From positions 1 to 64,000 of the forward strand of contig DASSKK010000063.1 of NCBI GenBank assembly GCA_035690495.1: 64,000 nt of DNA. The letters are read 5' to 3'. Below the pieces are notes generated by a model. It did no database searches. It had not been told where the DNA came from and saw nothing but the letters and a program-made list of their open reading frames with translations. The DNA is from DASSKK01 sp035690495. GTDB lineage: Bacteria > Actinomycetota > Actinomycetes > Propionibacteriales > Nocardioidaceae. Below are positions 33,291-40,986 of this stretch, piece by piece (the first letter of the stretch is position 1; each line of letters opens with the position of its first letter). Both the position numbers and the translations under genes were made by a program.

Positions 33291-33974
33291 GTGCCTCTGG
33301 AGAACCTCGGCCCCTGGGCCCAGCTGCGCGCCGGCCGGCTCGGACGCCGGCTGCCGCAGCTCGTCCTCGGCCTGGTGCTCTACGGCGTCTCGATCGCGCT
33401 GATGGTGCGCGGCCGGCTCGGCCTCGCCCCGTGGGACGTGTTCCACTCCGGCCTCGCCGGGCGGCTGCCGATCAGCTTCGGCACCGCGGTGATCCTCACC
33501 TCCGCCGGGGTGCTGCTGCTGTGGATCCCGCTGCGGCAGCTACCCGGGCTCGGGACCCTGCTCAACGCGGTGGTGATCGGCCTGGTCGCCGACCGCACCT
33601 TGGCCCTGGTCGCCGCTCCGGACGCCGTGCCGGCGCGGATCGGGCTGCTGGTGGGCGGAGTGGTGTTGAACGGCCTGGCGACCGCGCTCTACATCGGTGC
33701 CCAGTTCGGCCCCGGCCCGCGCGACGGGCTGATGACCGGGCTGGTACGCCGTACCGGCCGGTCCCTGCGGCTGGTGCGGACCGGCATCGAGGCGACCGTG
33801 CTGGTCACCGGCTGGCTGCTCGGCGGCGGGCTGGGGTTCGGCACGCTGCTCTACGCGCTCGCGATCGGCCCGCTGATCCAGCTGTTCCTGCCCTGGCTGG
33901 TCGTCGATCTCGGCGCTGCCCGGCGACCGGTAGGTGCCGAAGGCCGCGGATCGTCGCCGAGCTCACGGGACTAG
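33291..33974 (+). CDS. YczE/YyaS-like integral membrane protein
   Basis: A 227-residue protein with about five to six hydrophobic helices. The start LPQLVLGLVLYGVSIALMVRGRLGLAPWDVFHSGLAGRL and the inner GPGPRDGLMTGLVRRTGRSLRLVRTGIEATVLVTGWLLGGGLGFGTLLYALAIGPLIQ match the YczE family, which is often paired with MocR regulators. Its substrate is unknown. GTG 33291 is preceded by CAGGCT with a 7-nt gap; a TTG at 33255 would overlap the MocR operator. Confidence 0.86.
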   Translation: MPLENLGPWAQLRAGRLGRRLPQLVLGLVLYGVSIALMVRGRLGLAPWDVFHSGLAGRLPISFGTAVILTSAGVLLLWIPLRQLPGLGTLLNAVVIGLVADRTLALVAAPDAVPARIGLLVGGVVLNGLATALYIGAQFGPGPRDGLMTGLVRRTGRSLRLVRTGIEATVLVTGWLLGGGLGFGTLLYALAIGPLIQLFLPWLVVDLGAARRPVGAEGRGSSPSSRD

Positions 33975-34117
33975 TCCGGGCGCGAAACGCGCTGGCTGAA
34001 CGGACGGTTTCAACCCATTTCACCGCAGTACCGGCACGGGCCCGGCAGTCTTGACCTGGGAGGTCCAGGCTCACGAAGGGGGCCTGGAAACGAGGGAGGG
34101 GAAGAGGGAAACAGTCG

Positions 34118-34813
34118 ATGACTGAACTCTTTGGGTTGTTGCGAAACAACTCGAACGCCGTCGAGAACGAGCAGCAGGGTTTCGAAGCATGGGAGGCGCC
34201 GGTGGGTTCTGGTGGCTTGGAGGGTGGCCACCAGGACATCACCGACGTGGCGGAGACCTGGCAGCACGGATCAGACCCGGCGGACGACGGCGCGCAAACG
34301 GGGGTCGTCGTCCCGGACAGACCGGAGGAATCGCTCGACGACGACTTCGCGGCAGACGGGTCCGACCCGTGCCCGCCGTGGTGCGCCAATGCGGGCACGG
34401 CAGTCGACGCGAACGTGCACTCGCACGTGAGCGCCGACGTCACCGGAGGCACCCTCGAGCAGCCGCTGGTGGCGCGCCTGGTCCAGGTCGCCGGGTCGTC
34501 CGAGGTGCGCGTGCTCTTCAACGAGCGGGTCGCCTCGGTCGAGGAGGTCAGCGGGTTCATGTCGTGCGTGCGCCAGCTGCTCGACCAGGCACGGCCGGCA
34601 TCGGCAGGGCTGGGGTTCCTGGCCCCGATGATCGCGCGCGCCGGGCTCACCCACGCCGAGCTGGCCGACGCGACCGGGCTGGAGGTGTCCTGGCTGCGTG
34701 CGCAGTCCGCCGGGGCGCGGGTGCTCAGCGTGCGCGAGTTCGACCAGCTGGCCCTCGCGGTGGCCCACCTGCTCAGCGAGACGCCGGCCGAGCTCGCGCG
34801 GGACGCCAGCTGA
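34118..34813 (+). CDS. Hypothetical protein with DUF6907-like and HTH-like parts
   Basis: A 231-residue protein. The middle (DPCPPWCANAG followed by NVHSHVSADVTGG) recalls the actinobacterial DUF6907 cysteine/histidine motif. The C-terminal third (MIARAGLTHAELADATGLEVSWLRAQSAGARVLSVREFDQLALAVAHLL) resembles an XRE-type helix-turn-helix. The first 80 residues are acidic and low complexity. It stands alone; GAGGGAAACAG is a weak ribosome-binding site. Function not recognised. Confidence 0.65.
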   Translation: MTELFGLLRNNSNAVENEQQGFEAWEAPVGSGGLEGGHQDITDVAETWQHGSDPADDGAQTGVVVPDRPEESLDDDFAADGSDPCPPWCANAGTAVDANVHSHVSADVTGGTLEQPLVARLVQVAGSSEVRVLFNERVASVEEVSGFMSCVRQLLDQARPASAGLGFLAPMIARAGLTHAELADATGLEVSWLRAQSAGARVLSVREFDQLALAVAHLLSETPAELARDAS

Positions 34814-34821
34814 CCCGTCCC

Positions 34822-34881
34822 CCCCGATTCGTCCGAGGCGCCTCGGCGTGGAACGGATGCAGTTTCGCGGACGAATCGGGG
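34822..34881. repeat. 60-bp palindrome family, copy 4 (inverted orientation)
   Basis: Perfect 14-bp arms between convergent genes. The interior matches the reverse complement of the other copies, so this copy is in the opposite orientation. Confidence 0.85.
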
Positions 34882-34890
34882 TGGTTGGGG

Positions 34891-35457
34891 TCAGCGCTTG
34901 GCCGAGATCAGCACCGACGCGTCCGCGGCCACCATCACCTCCACGGTGGTGAAACGCTCGTCGGTGAGCCACTGCTCGCGCAGCGTGTCGACCCGGCCCT
35001 CGTAGATAGGCGGCCACGACGCGCACGGGGTGAAGTCGTCGAGTACGACGATCCCGCCGGGTTCGACCAGGTCCACGATCACGTCCGCGCCACTGTCCTT
35101 GGGCTCGCGGGCGTCGAGGAAGAGCAGGGAGAACGGGCCCCGGTCGCGCAGCGTCGACCAGTCGGCGGCCACCACCTCGACCTGGTCGTCCCCGGCGAAG
35201 ATCTCGGCGGCGGCCTCGGCGAGGTTCGCATCCAGCTCGGCGGTGAGGATGCGGGCACCGGCCCGCACCCCGCTGCGCAGCCACGCCGTACCCACGCCGC
35301 ACCCGGTGCCGAACTCGGCCAGGGTGCCGGGGCGCGTCGCCGCGAGCGTGGCCAGCAGCCGGCCGGTCTCGTTGCGGCAGAAGGAGACGTTGCCGCGCTT
35401 GCGGGAGACGTCGAAGGCGCGGGAGACGACCTCGGGCAGCTCGGTGGGCGCGCTCAT
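34891..35457 (-). CDS. Class I SAM-dependent methyltransferase
   Basis: A 188-residue O-methyltransferase-type enzyme. The SAM-binding motif is LAEFGTGCGVGTAWLRSG and motif II/III appears as ILTAELDANLAEAA and ADWSTLRDRGPFSLLFLDAREPKDSG. The ATG at 35457 (MSAPTELPEVV) is preferred; a longer upstream frame contains non-coding sequence. The substrate is unknown. Upstream lies the leader peptide region of the leuB side. Confidence 0.82.
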   Translation of the reverse strand: MSAPTELPEVVSRAFDVSRKRGNVSFCRNETGRLLATLAATRPGTLAEFGTGCGVGTAWLRSGVRAGARILTAELDANLAEAAAEIFAGDDQVEVVAADWSTLRDRGPFSLLFLDAREPKDSGADVIVDLVEPGGIVVLDDFTPCASWPPIYEGRVDTLREQWLTDERFTTVEVMVAADASVLISAKR

Positions 35458-35607
35458 CGGACCGCCCCGCGGCGTGGGGAGCGGAGCGAGCGGCGGCCTG
35501 CGGTGTTCATGGGTCAAGTCTGCCAAAGCCCCAGGTCGTCTCGCATGTTGAGAAGCTTGTCCCAGTTCCCTGCGGCGCGGCGAGGTGCTGGTTACTGTGT
35601 AGTCACC

Positions 35608-35655
35608 ATGCGGAGCTTCTTCGTACTCATCGACCGCCGTGGCGGGGCCTGTTAG
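35608..35655 (+). CDS. Candidate leader peptide MRSFFVLIDRRGGAC
   Basis: A 15-codon frame with Phe-Phe-Val-Leu-Ile as TTC TTC GTA CTC ATC, ending in Cys and TAG. It lies 206 bp before a small gene and about 380 bp before leuB. TACTGT at 35593-35598 ends 9 nt before the ATG. A hairpin follows at 35655-35696 but has no T-run. The Val-Leu-Ile run is what a branched-chain leader would have. The target gene is unclear. Confidence 0.5.
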   Translation: MRSFFVLIDRRGGAC

Positions 35656-35696
35656 GTAAGGCCGCCTCGCCGCGGAGGCCGGCACGTGGTCTTACC
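35655..35696 (+). other. Hairpin after the candidate leader peptide
   Basis: Outer arms GGTAAG (35655-35660) and CTTACC (35691-35696) enclose GCCTC (35664-35668) and GAGGC (35675-35679). The outer left arm overlaps the leader stop codon, so a translating ribosome would melt it. There is no T-run, so it may act on RNA structure or rho access rather than as an intrinsic terminator. The region 35697-35861 holds no other clear feature. Confidence 0.45.
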
Positions 35697-35861
35697 CCGA
35701 GGAATCTCCGCAGGCGAGCATCTGACGCACAGCAGACCGCAGCGCATTTCGAGATCCCCTTCGACCCGCGCGATCCGCGGTCGAGGATCGAGTCTCCACC
35801 GCTTGCAGCGGAGCACCCAGACATTAATTCGATCCACTATCTGTTGCTTGGAGCATTGACG

Positions 35862-36005
35862 ATGTACGACATGTACCCCGACTGGGGTCCGGCCCGGCAC
35901 TACCACGACAACCCGTCCGGCTCGGTCGGTGACGAGAGCGCCGGCGCGGTGCAGACCGCCCTGGATCTGCGTGACAACGGCGGACAGCGACCGGACGACA
36001 ACTGA
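35862..36005 (+). CDS. Small protein MYDMYPDWGPARHY... (47 residues)
   Basis: An open frame of 48 codons with a GGAG about nine bases before the ATG. The N-terminus MYDMYPDWGPARHY is Tyr/Trp-rich, and the rest is acidic and hydrophilic with AVQTALDLRDNG. It looks like a real small protein from its codon use, but I do not recognise its family. It lies between the leader peptide and leuB and ends 31 bp before leuB. Confidence 0.55.
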   Translation: MYDMYPDWGPARHYHDNPSGSVGDESAGAVQTALDLRDNGGQRPDDN

Positions 36006-36022
36006 GGCCGCGCAAGCGGCGA

Positions 36023-36028
36023 TAGGGT
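36023..36028 (+). promoter_or_regulatory. -10 box TAGGGT of leuB
   Basis: TAGGGT ends 8 nt before ATG 36037. It supports the short leuB start and an independent promoter. Confidence 0.5.
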
Positions 36029-36036
36029 CGCTGTCC

Positions 36037-37113
36037 ATGCAGAGCTTTCGTATCGCGGCCATCCCCGGCGACGGCATCGGGCCGGAGGTCACCGACGAGG
36101 CCCTGAAGGTCCTCGACCAGGTGGCCTCCGGCCCGTCCGGGGCGAAGTTCGAGTCCACCCGCTTCGACCTCGGAGCCGAGCGGTACCTCGCCACCGGCGA
36201 GGTGCTGCCCGACTCGGTCCTCGCCGAGATCGCCGAGCACGACGCGATCCTGCTCGGCGCGGTCGGCGGGCGTCCCGGTGACCCGAACCTGCCCGCGGGC
36301 ATTCTCGAGCGCGGGCTGCTGCTGCGTCTTCGCTTCGAGCTCGACCACTACGTCAACCTGCGCCCTTCCCGGATCTACCCCGGTACGTCGTCTCCGCTCG
36401 GCCCCGAAGTGCTGCAGTCGGGCGAGGTCGACTTCGTGGTGGTCCGCGAGGGGACCGAGGGGCCGTACGCCGGCAACGGCGGCGTGCTGCGCGGAGGCAC
36501 GCCGCAGGAGATCGCAACCGAGGTAAGCCTGAACACCGCGTTCGGCGTGGAGCGGGTGGTGCGCGACGCGTTCGCACGTGCCGCCCGCCGGCCCCGGAAG
36601 AAGCTGACGCTGGTGCACAAGACGAATGTGCTCGTGCACGCCGGCGGGCTCTGGTCGCGCGTCGTCGGCGAGGTGGGCCGGGAGTTCCCCGACGTCGCCG
36701 TCGACTACCTGCACGTGGACGCGGCCACGATCTTCATGACCACCGACCCCGCGAGGTTCGACGTCATCGTCACCGACAACCTGTTCGGCGACATCATCAC
36801 CGACCTCGCCGCCGCGGTCACCGGAGGCATCGGCCTGGCCGCCAGCGGCAACATCAACCCCGACCGGACCACGCCGAGCATGTTCGAGCCGGTGCACGGC
36901 TCCGCGCCGGACATCGCCGGGACGGGGCGGGCCGACCCGACTGCGGCGATCCTGTCGGTGGCCCTGATGCTCGATCACCTGGGGCTGGCCGACGCCGCAG
37001 CCGCGGTCCAGCGTGCCGTCGTCGACGACCTCGCCGAGCGTGCTGCCGGCTCTGCGGAGTCCTCGGCACGGCGTACCCAGCAGATCGGCGACGCGATCGC
37101 CGCCCGCCTCTAG
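36037..37113 (+). CDS. leuB: 3-isopropylmalate dehydrogenase LeuB
   Basis: A 358-residue beta-decarboxylating dehydrogenase. It oxidises isopropylmalate (leucine) and, in the citramalate route, beta-methyl-D-malate for isoleucine. Motifs are IPGDGIGPEVTDEALKVLD, the substrate loop PSRIYPG, VREGTEGPYAGNGG, and the late NLFGDIITDLAAAVTGGIGLAASGNINP with the nucleotide site HGSAPDIAGTGRADP. The start at 36037 is chosen because of the TAGGGT box; the longer frame overlaps the small upstream gene. ilvE follows 38 bp later with its own promoter. Confidence 0.94.
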   Translation: MQSFRIAAIPGDGIGPEVTDEALKVLDQVASGPSGAKFESTRFDLGAERYLATGEVLPDSVLAEIAEHDAILLGAVGGRPGDPNLPAGILERGLLLRLRFELDHYVNLRPSRIYPGTSSPLGPEVLQSGEVDFVVVREGTEGPYAGNGGVLRGGTPQEIATEVSLNTAFGVERVVRDAFARAARRPRKKLTLVHKTNVLVHAGGLWSRVVGEVGREFPDVAVDYLHVDAATIFMTTDPARFDVIVTDNLFGDIITDLAAAVTGGIGLAASGNINPDRTTPSMFEPVHGSAPDIAGTGRADPTAAILSVALMLDHLGLADAAAAVQRAVVDDLAERAAGSAESSARRTQQIGDAIAARL

Positions 37114-37138
37114 GTGGAGCGGGGGTGAGGAGGTCGGA

Positions 37139-37144
37139 TACCGT
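37139..37144 (+). promoter_or_regulatory. -10 box TACCGT of ilvE
   Basis: TACCGT ends 7 nt before ATG 37152. It supports the start at 37152 over an upstream ATG at 37125. Confidence 0.5.
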
Positions 37145-37151
37145 GCGGGGC

Positions 37152-38240
37152 ATGGACGCAACGATGGCCATCGAGGTCTCGCCGACCCAGCACCCGGCGT
37201 CGACGGAGCAGGTCGCGCAGATCCTCGCCGCACCCGGGTTCGGGAAGCACTTCACCGACCACATGTTCGTAGCCGAGTGGACTCCGGAGCATGGCTGGCA
37301 CGACGCGCGCGTCACGGCGTACGCCCCGCTCTCGCTCGACCCCGCCACCGCCGCCCTGCACTACGCCCAGGAGATCTTCGAGGGGCTCAAGGCCTACCGG
37401 CACGCGGACGGGTCGGTGTGGACGTTCCGGCCCGAGGCGAACGCGGCCCGCATGCAGCGGTCCGCCGAGCGTCTCGCCCTCCCGGAGCTGCCCGAGGGCG
37501 ACTTCGTGGCGGCCGTCGACGCGCTCGTGGCCACCGACCAGCGGTGGGTGCCCGACCCGGCGGGGGAGAAGAGCCTCTACGTCAGGCCGTTCATGTTCGC
37601 CTCGGAGGTGTTCCTGGGGGTCCGTCCCGCCCAACACGTCACTTTCCTGGTGATCGCCTCGCCGGCCGGCGCCTACTTCAAGGGCGGGGTCACGCCGGTC
37701 TCCATCTGGCTCAGCGAGGAGTTCACCCGCGCCGGACGCGGCGGGATGGGGGCGGCGAAGACCGGCGGGAACTACGCCAGCTCCCTGGTCGCGCAGGCCG
37801 AGGCGATCGACCACGGCTGCGACCAGGTCGCCTTCCTGGACGCGGCCGAGGGGAACTACGTCGAGGAGCTCGGCGGGATGAATCTCTACTTCGTCCACGA
37901 CGGCGGCACGATCGTCACGCCCGAGCTGTCCGGGACCATCCTCGAAGGGATCACCCGCTCGTCGATCATCGAGCTGTGCGGCAAGCTCGGCTACCAGGTC
38001 GAGGAACGCCGGTTCAGCGTCGACGAGTGGCGCGACGGGGTCGCCTCGGGCGCGATCACCGAGGTGTTCGCCTGCGGTACGGCGGCGGTCGTCACCCCGG
38101 TGGGCACGCTGAAGTGGCGCGGCGGCGAAGTCGCCGGCCGGGGCACGGGAGAGCTCACCATGCAGATCCGCGACGCCCTGGTCGACGTCCAGTACGGCCG
38201 CGCCGAGGATACCTTCGGCTGGATGCACCAGGTCTGCTGA
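37152..38240 (+). CDS. ilvE: Branched-chain amino acid aminotransferase IlvE
   Basis: A 362-residue fold-type IV PLP aminotransferase that makes Val, Leu and Ile from their 2-oxo acids. It has HYAQEIFEGLKAYRHADGSVWTFRPEANAARM, the PLP Lys in GAAKTGGNYASSLVAQAEA, and the late EVFACGTAAVVTPVG. The ATG at 37152 is supported by TACCGT seven nt upstream. It completes the pathway genes of this region. Confidence 0.94.
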   Translation: MDATMAIEVSPTQHPASTEQVAQILAAPGFGKHFTDHMFVAEWTPEHGWHDARVTAYAPLSLDPATAALHYAQEIFEGLKAYRHADGSVWTFRPEANAARMQRSAERLALPELPEGDFVAAVDALVATDQRWVPDPAGEKSLYVRPFMFASEVFLGVRPAQHVTFLVIASPAGAYFKGGVTPVSIWLSEEFTRAGRGGMGAAKTGGNYASSLVAQAEAIDHGCDQVAFLDAAEGNYVEELGGMNLYFVHDGGTIVTPELSGTILEGITRSSIIELCGKLGYQVEERRFSVDEWRDGVASGAITEVFACGTAAVVTPVGTLKWRGGEVAGRGTGELTMQIRDALVDVQYGRAEDTFGWMHQVC

Positions 38241-38276
38241 GCGCCGCTCCTACCGGCTCGGCGCGCGCTGCTCGGC

Positions 38277-38282
38277 TACCGT
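38277..38282 (+). promoter_or_regulatory. -10 box TACCGT of the kinase gene
   Basis: TACCGT ends 6 nt before GTG 38289, with no Shine-Dalgarno sequence. Confidence 0.5.
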
Positions 38283-38288
38283 GGCAGG

Positions 38289-39902
38289 GTGAGCACCACC
38301 GCGTCGCCGGACTCCGGCCTGTGGGTCGGCCGGTACCGCCTGCTCACCAAGATCGGCGAGGGCGGGATGGGCGTGGTTCATCTGGCGCAGGCGCCGGACG
38401 GCCGGCGCGTCGCGGTCAAGGTGCTCCGCCCGCACGTGATCGGGGACGACGAGGCCCGCGCCAGGCTGGCCCGCGAGGTCGCCTCGCTCGGCCGGGTCTC
38501 CAGCCCGCGAGTCGCGGAGATCCTCGACGCCGACCCCTGGGCGGACCTGCCGTTCGTGGCCACCCGCTACGTGCCCGGCCTCTCGCTGCAGCAGCACCTC
38601 CGCGCCGAGGGCCCGCTGACCGGGGCTGACCTGCGGCACTTCGCGACCGGGCTCGCCGAAGCGGTGATCGCGGTGCACCAGGTTGGCGTGCTGCACCGCG
38701 ACATCAAACCCTCCAACGTGCTGCTCGAGGGCCGCTCCCCGGTGCTCATCGACTTCGGCCTGGCCCGGCTCGCCGAGGACCCCCGGCTCACGCACACAGG
38801 CTGGCTGCTCGGCACCCCCGGCTACCTGGCGCCGGAGATCCTGTACGGCGAGGACGCCACGGCAGCCTCGGACGTGCACTCATGGGCGGCGACCGTCGCG
38901 TTCGCCGCCACCGGGACGGCGCCGTTCGGGTCCGGCCCGGCGATCGCGATCATGGACCGGGTGCGCCGCGGCGAGCACGACCTCTCGGGCGTGCCCGACG
39001 ACCTGCGGCCGCTGCTGACCGCCTGCCTGGCCCCAGACCCGCCCGACCGGCCGGAGCTGGCCGCGGTGCTGTCGTCGCTGCGCATCGAGCCGCCCCGACA
39101 GTGGCCGCAGCGACGAGACCGCGCCATGCCCACGATGCCGTTCGCGCTGCTTGCCCCCGACGACGACCCGACGCGGGTCGGCGGCGAGCGTACGGGCACC
39201 GTGCGGGGGTCCAACGGCACCTCGCCGCTGACTGCGGCGACCGCGCCGACGTCGCAGCCGTTCGGCGACCGGCCCCGGCTGATCCCCGCCGATGTGCGTC
39301 GACCGCCCGCGGCGTGGTCCGCGCGGTTGCTGCGCCGTCTTGGACTGCTCTCCTTGTTCGCAGCGGTGGTGACAGGATTCGCGGCCGCGCCGTACCTCTG
39401 CGTGCTCGTCGTGGCGCTGGCTGCCCTCGGGGTGCGCACGTTCTCCTGGACCGGACAGTCGGCCCGCGAGCGGCAGTACCTGCGCGGACGCACGCGGTGG
39501 TACGACGCACCGCTGACGGTCCTCAGCCTGCCGTGGTACCTGCTCGTCGCCGCGGGCGGCACGGTTGTGCTCCTGCTCAGTGCATGTGCGGTGGTGCTCG
39601 TCGCGGGGCTCGCCTACGCGCTGTTCGCCGGCCCGCCTCTGCCGGGACTGCTGGTGTGCGGAGGCGTGCTCGCGGTGACGGCGTGGTGGGGTCCCGGTTC
39701 GCGCCGGGTCCGGCACCCCGCGCGCCGACTGGCGACACGGGCGGCACGACGTACCTGGCTGGGCTGGACGGTCGTGGCGGTGCTGGCGGCTCTCCTGGTC
39801 GTCGCCGGCTACTCGCTCACCCACGGCGTGTGGTGGTGGCCGGCCGCCGGGTCCCCGTGGCGACCGGGGACGATGCTCGGCGAGCTCGGCCGCTGGCTCT
39901 AG
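38289..39902 (+). CDS. Serine/threonine protein kinase with C-terminal membrane helices
   Basis: A 537-residue Hanks-type kinase. The N-terminal kinase domain has the P-loop IGEGGMGVVHLA, the catalytic Lys of RVAVKVL, HRDIKPSN with the catalytic Asp, and the DFGLARL magnesium motif; the activation segment ends TPGYLAPEI. A linker with Pro and Thr follows. From about residue 345 there are four to five hydrophobic helices, so the protein is membrane-bound, but no PASTA domain is present. Substrates are unknown. It has its own leaderless-type promoter and ends 6 bp before the convergent patatin gene. Confidence 0.91.
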   Translation: MSTTASPDSGLWVGRYRLLTKIGEGGMGVVHLAQAPDGRRVAVKVLRPHVIGDDEARARLAREVASLGRVSSPRVAEILDADPWADLPFVATRYVPGLSLQQHLRAEGPLTGADLRHFATGLAEAVIAVHQVGVLHRDIKPSNVLLEGRSPVLIDFGLARLAEDPRLTHTGWLLGTPGYLAPEILYGEDATAASDVHSWAATVAFAATGTAPFGSGPAIAIMDRVRRGEHDLSGVPDDLRPLLTACLAPDPPDRPELAAVLSSLRIEPPRQWPQRRDRAMPTMPFALLAPDDDPTRVGGERTGTVRGSNGTSPLTAATAPTSQPFGDRPRLIPADVRRPPAAWSARLLRRLGLLSLFAAVVTGFAAAPYLCVLVVALAALGVRTFSWTGQSARERQYLRGRTRWYDAPLTVLSLPWYLLVAAGGTVVLLLSACAVVLVAGLAYALFAGPPLPGLLVCGGVLAVTAWWGPGSRRVRHPARRLATRAARRTWLGWTVVAVLAALLVVAGYSLTHGVWWWPAAGSPWRPGTMLGELGRWL

Positions 39903-39908
39903 CCGGCC

Positions 39909-40757
39909 TCACCCGTGCCAGGCGGCCCGGACCTCGTCCAGCACGGACGCGGCCTGGTCCCGGCCGGCGCCGGCGGACTCGGCGCACCTGCTCGTGTCCA
40001 GCACGTCCTTGCCGATCGCCTTCAGCGCCGCCTTGTCGGGGCTGACCGCGGCCGAGCGGACGTGCTCGCCGAGCCGGGCGAGCTGGGCCGGGATCGCATG
40101 GTGCTTGCTGAACGACTGGGGCAGCGGAGCGATCACGACGACCCGGTCGCAGCCCGACACGAGGTCGGCGTTCGCGGTCGAGCGGATCCCACCGTCGACG
40201 TACCGGTGGCCGTCGATCGCCACGGGCGGCCACACGAGAGGTACGGCGCAGCTGGCGGCTACCGCGTGCGCCAGGTCGACGCCGTCGGAGCCGTCGAAGA
40301 CCCTCAGCTCGCCTGTGTCCGCGTCGACCGCGGTGACCCGCAGATCTGTCTCCGGCCAGTCGACGACCCCGAGCCTCGCCTCGACCATCCGCACGCGTTC
40401 GTCGGAGGACTCCGGGTGCGTGCGGAGCGCGGCTCGCCCGATCCGGCGGCGCCTGGCCGGTCCGTCCCCGGGCAGCAGGCCGAGCACGGCGAGGCGGAGC
40501 ATCACCGACAGCCCGAACTTCCCGCCCACCTCGGCGTCCGCGACACCGAGCTGTCCGTCGTAGAGGTCGTCGAGGCCGAGCTTCCCGCTGACCTGGGCCC
40601 CGACCACCGAGCCCGCCGAGGTGCCGACGACGACGTCCGCACCGCTGAGGTCGACACCGCCGTCCACCAGACCCTTGAGCAGGCCGAGCTCCCAGGAGAT
40701 GCCGGTGACGCCTCCGCCGCCGAGGACGAGTGCCGTGCGCGGTGCCGACGGGCTCAA
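39909..40757 (-). CDS. Patatin-like phospholipase
   Basis: A 282-residue lipid hydrolase. The oxyanion motif is ALVLGGGGVTGISWELG, the nucleophile is the Ser of VVGTSAGSVVGAQ, and the catalytic Asp is in RYVDGGIRSTANADL. The Ser/Asp dyad is complete. The start is TTG with GAAGGAG upstream at good spacing. The gene is divergent from the cimA leader. Substrate lipid unknown. Confidence 0.88.
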   Translation of the reverse strand: MSPSAPRTALVLGGGGVTGISWELGLLKGLVDGGVDLSGADVVVGTSAGSVVGAQVSGKLGLDDLYDGQLGVADAEVGGKFGLSVMLRLAVLGLLPGDGPARRRRIGRAALRTHPESSDERVRMVEARLGVVDWPETDLRVTAVDADTGELRVFDGSDGVDLAHAVAASCAVPLVWPPVAIDGHRYVDGGIRSTANADLVSGCDRVVVIAPLPQSFSKHHAIPAQLARLGEHVRSAAVSPDKAALKAIGKDVLDTSRCAESAGAGRDQAASVLDEVRAAWHG

Positions 40758-40831
40758 CTCGCTCTCCTTCGGGGCTCGGTCTTCTTGGTATGGGCCAATC
40801 GTTGCCAGGTTATACCGGATCCCGAGACGGG

Positions 40832-40860
40832 CTGACAGGTCGCGAGCGTCGTGGCAGACT
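40832..40860 (+). promoter_or_regulatory. Promoter of the cimA leader
   Basis: CTGACA at 40832-40837 and CAGACT at 40855-40860 are 17 bp apart, and the -10 ends 7 nt before the leader ATG at 40868. Confidence 0.5.
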
Positions 40861-40867
40861 CACGGTC

Positions 40868-40897
40868 ATGCAACAGCAGCTGATCATTATCTGCTAG
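40868..40897 (+). CDS. cimA leader peptide MQQQLIIIC
   Basis: A 9-codon frame with one Leu and three Ile codons in a row (CTG ATC ATT ATC), followed by Cys and TAG. It lies 25 bp before a terminator hairpin (40923-40949) and 89 bp before cimA. Citramalate synthase leads to isoleucine, so the Ile-rich run matches the end product. Attenuation by Ile starvation is inferred from this match. Confidence 0.78.
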   Translation: MQQQLIIIC

Positions 40898-40920
40898 CGC
40901 GCCCGGACCCCGGACGCGCT
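40896..40920 (+). other. Hairpin overlapping the cimA leader stop
   Basis: AGCGCG (40896-40901) and CGCGCT (40915-40920) form a stem with inner CCGG/CCGG pairing. It overlaps the TAG of the leader frame, so ribosome position would decide whether it forms. It may be the 1:2 or pause hairpin of the attenuator. Confidence 0.5.
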
Positions 40921-40922
40921 GA

Positions 40923-40949
40923 CCTCTCGTAGCCACGGGAGGTTTTTTT
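40923..40949 (+). terminator. Attenuator terminator of cimA
   Basis: CCTCTCGT (40923-40930) pairs with ACGGGAGG (40935-40942), including one G-U pair, with a 4-nt loop. A run of seven T follows at 40943-40949. Confidence 0.85.
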
Positions 40950-40986
40950 GTTGCCCGTGACGACCACCAGCCTCCAAGGATCGACG

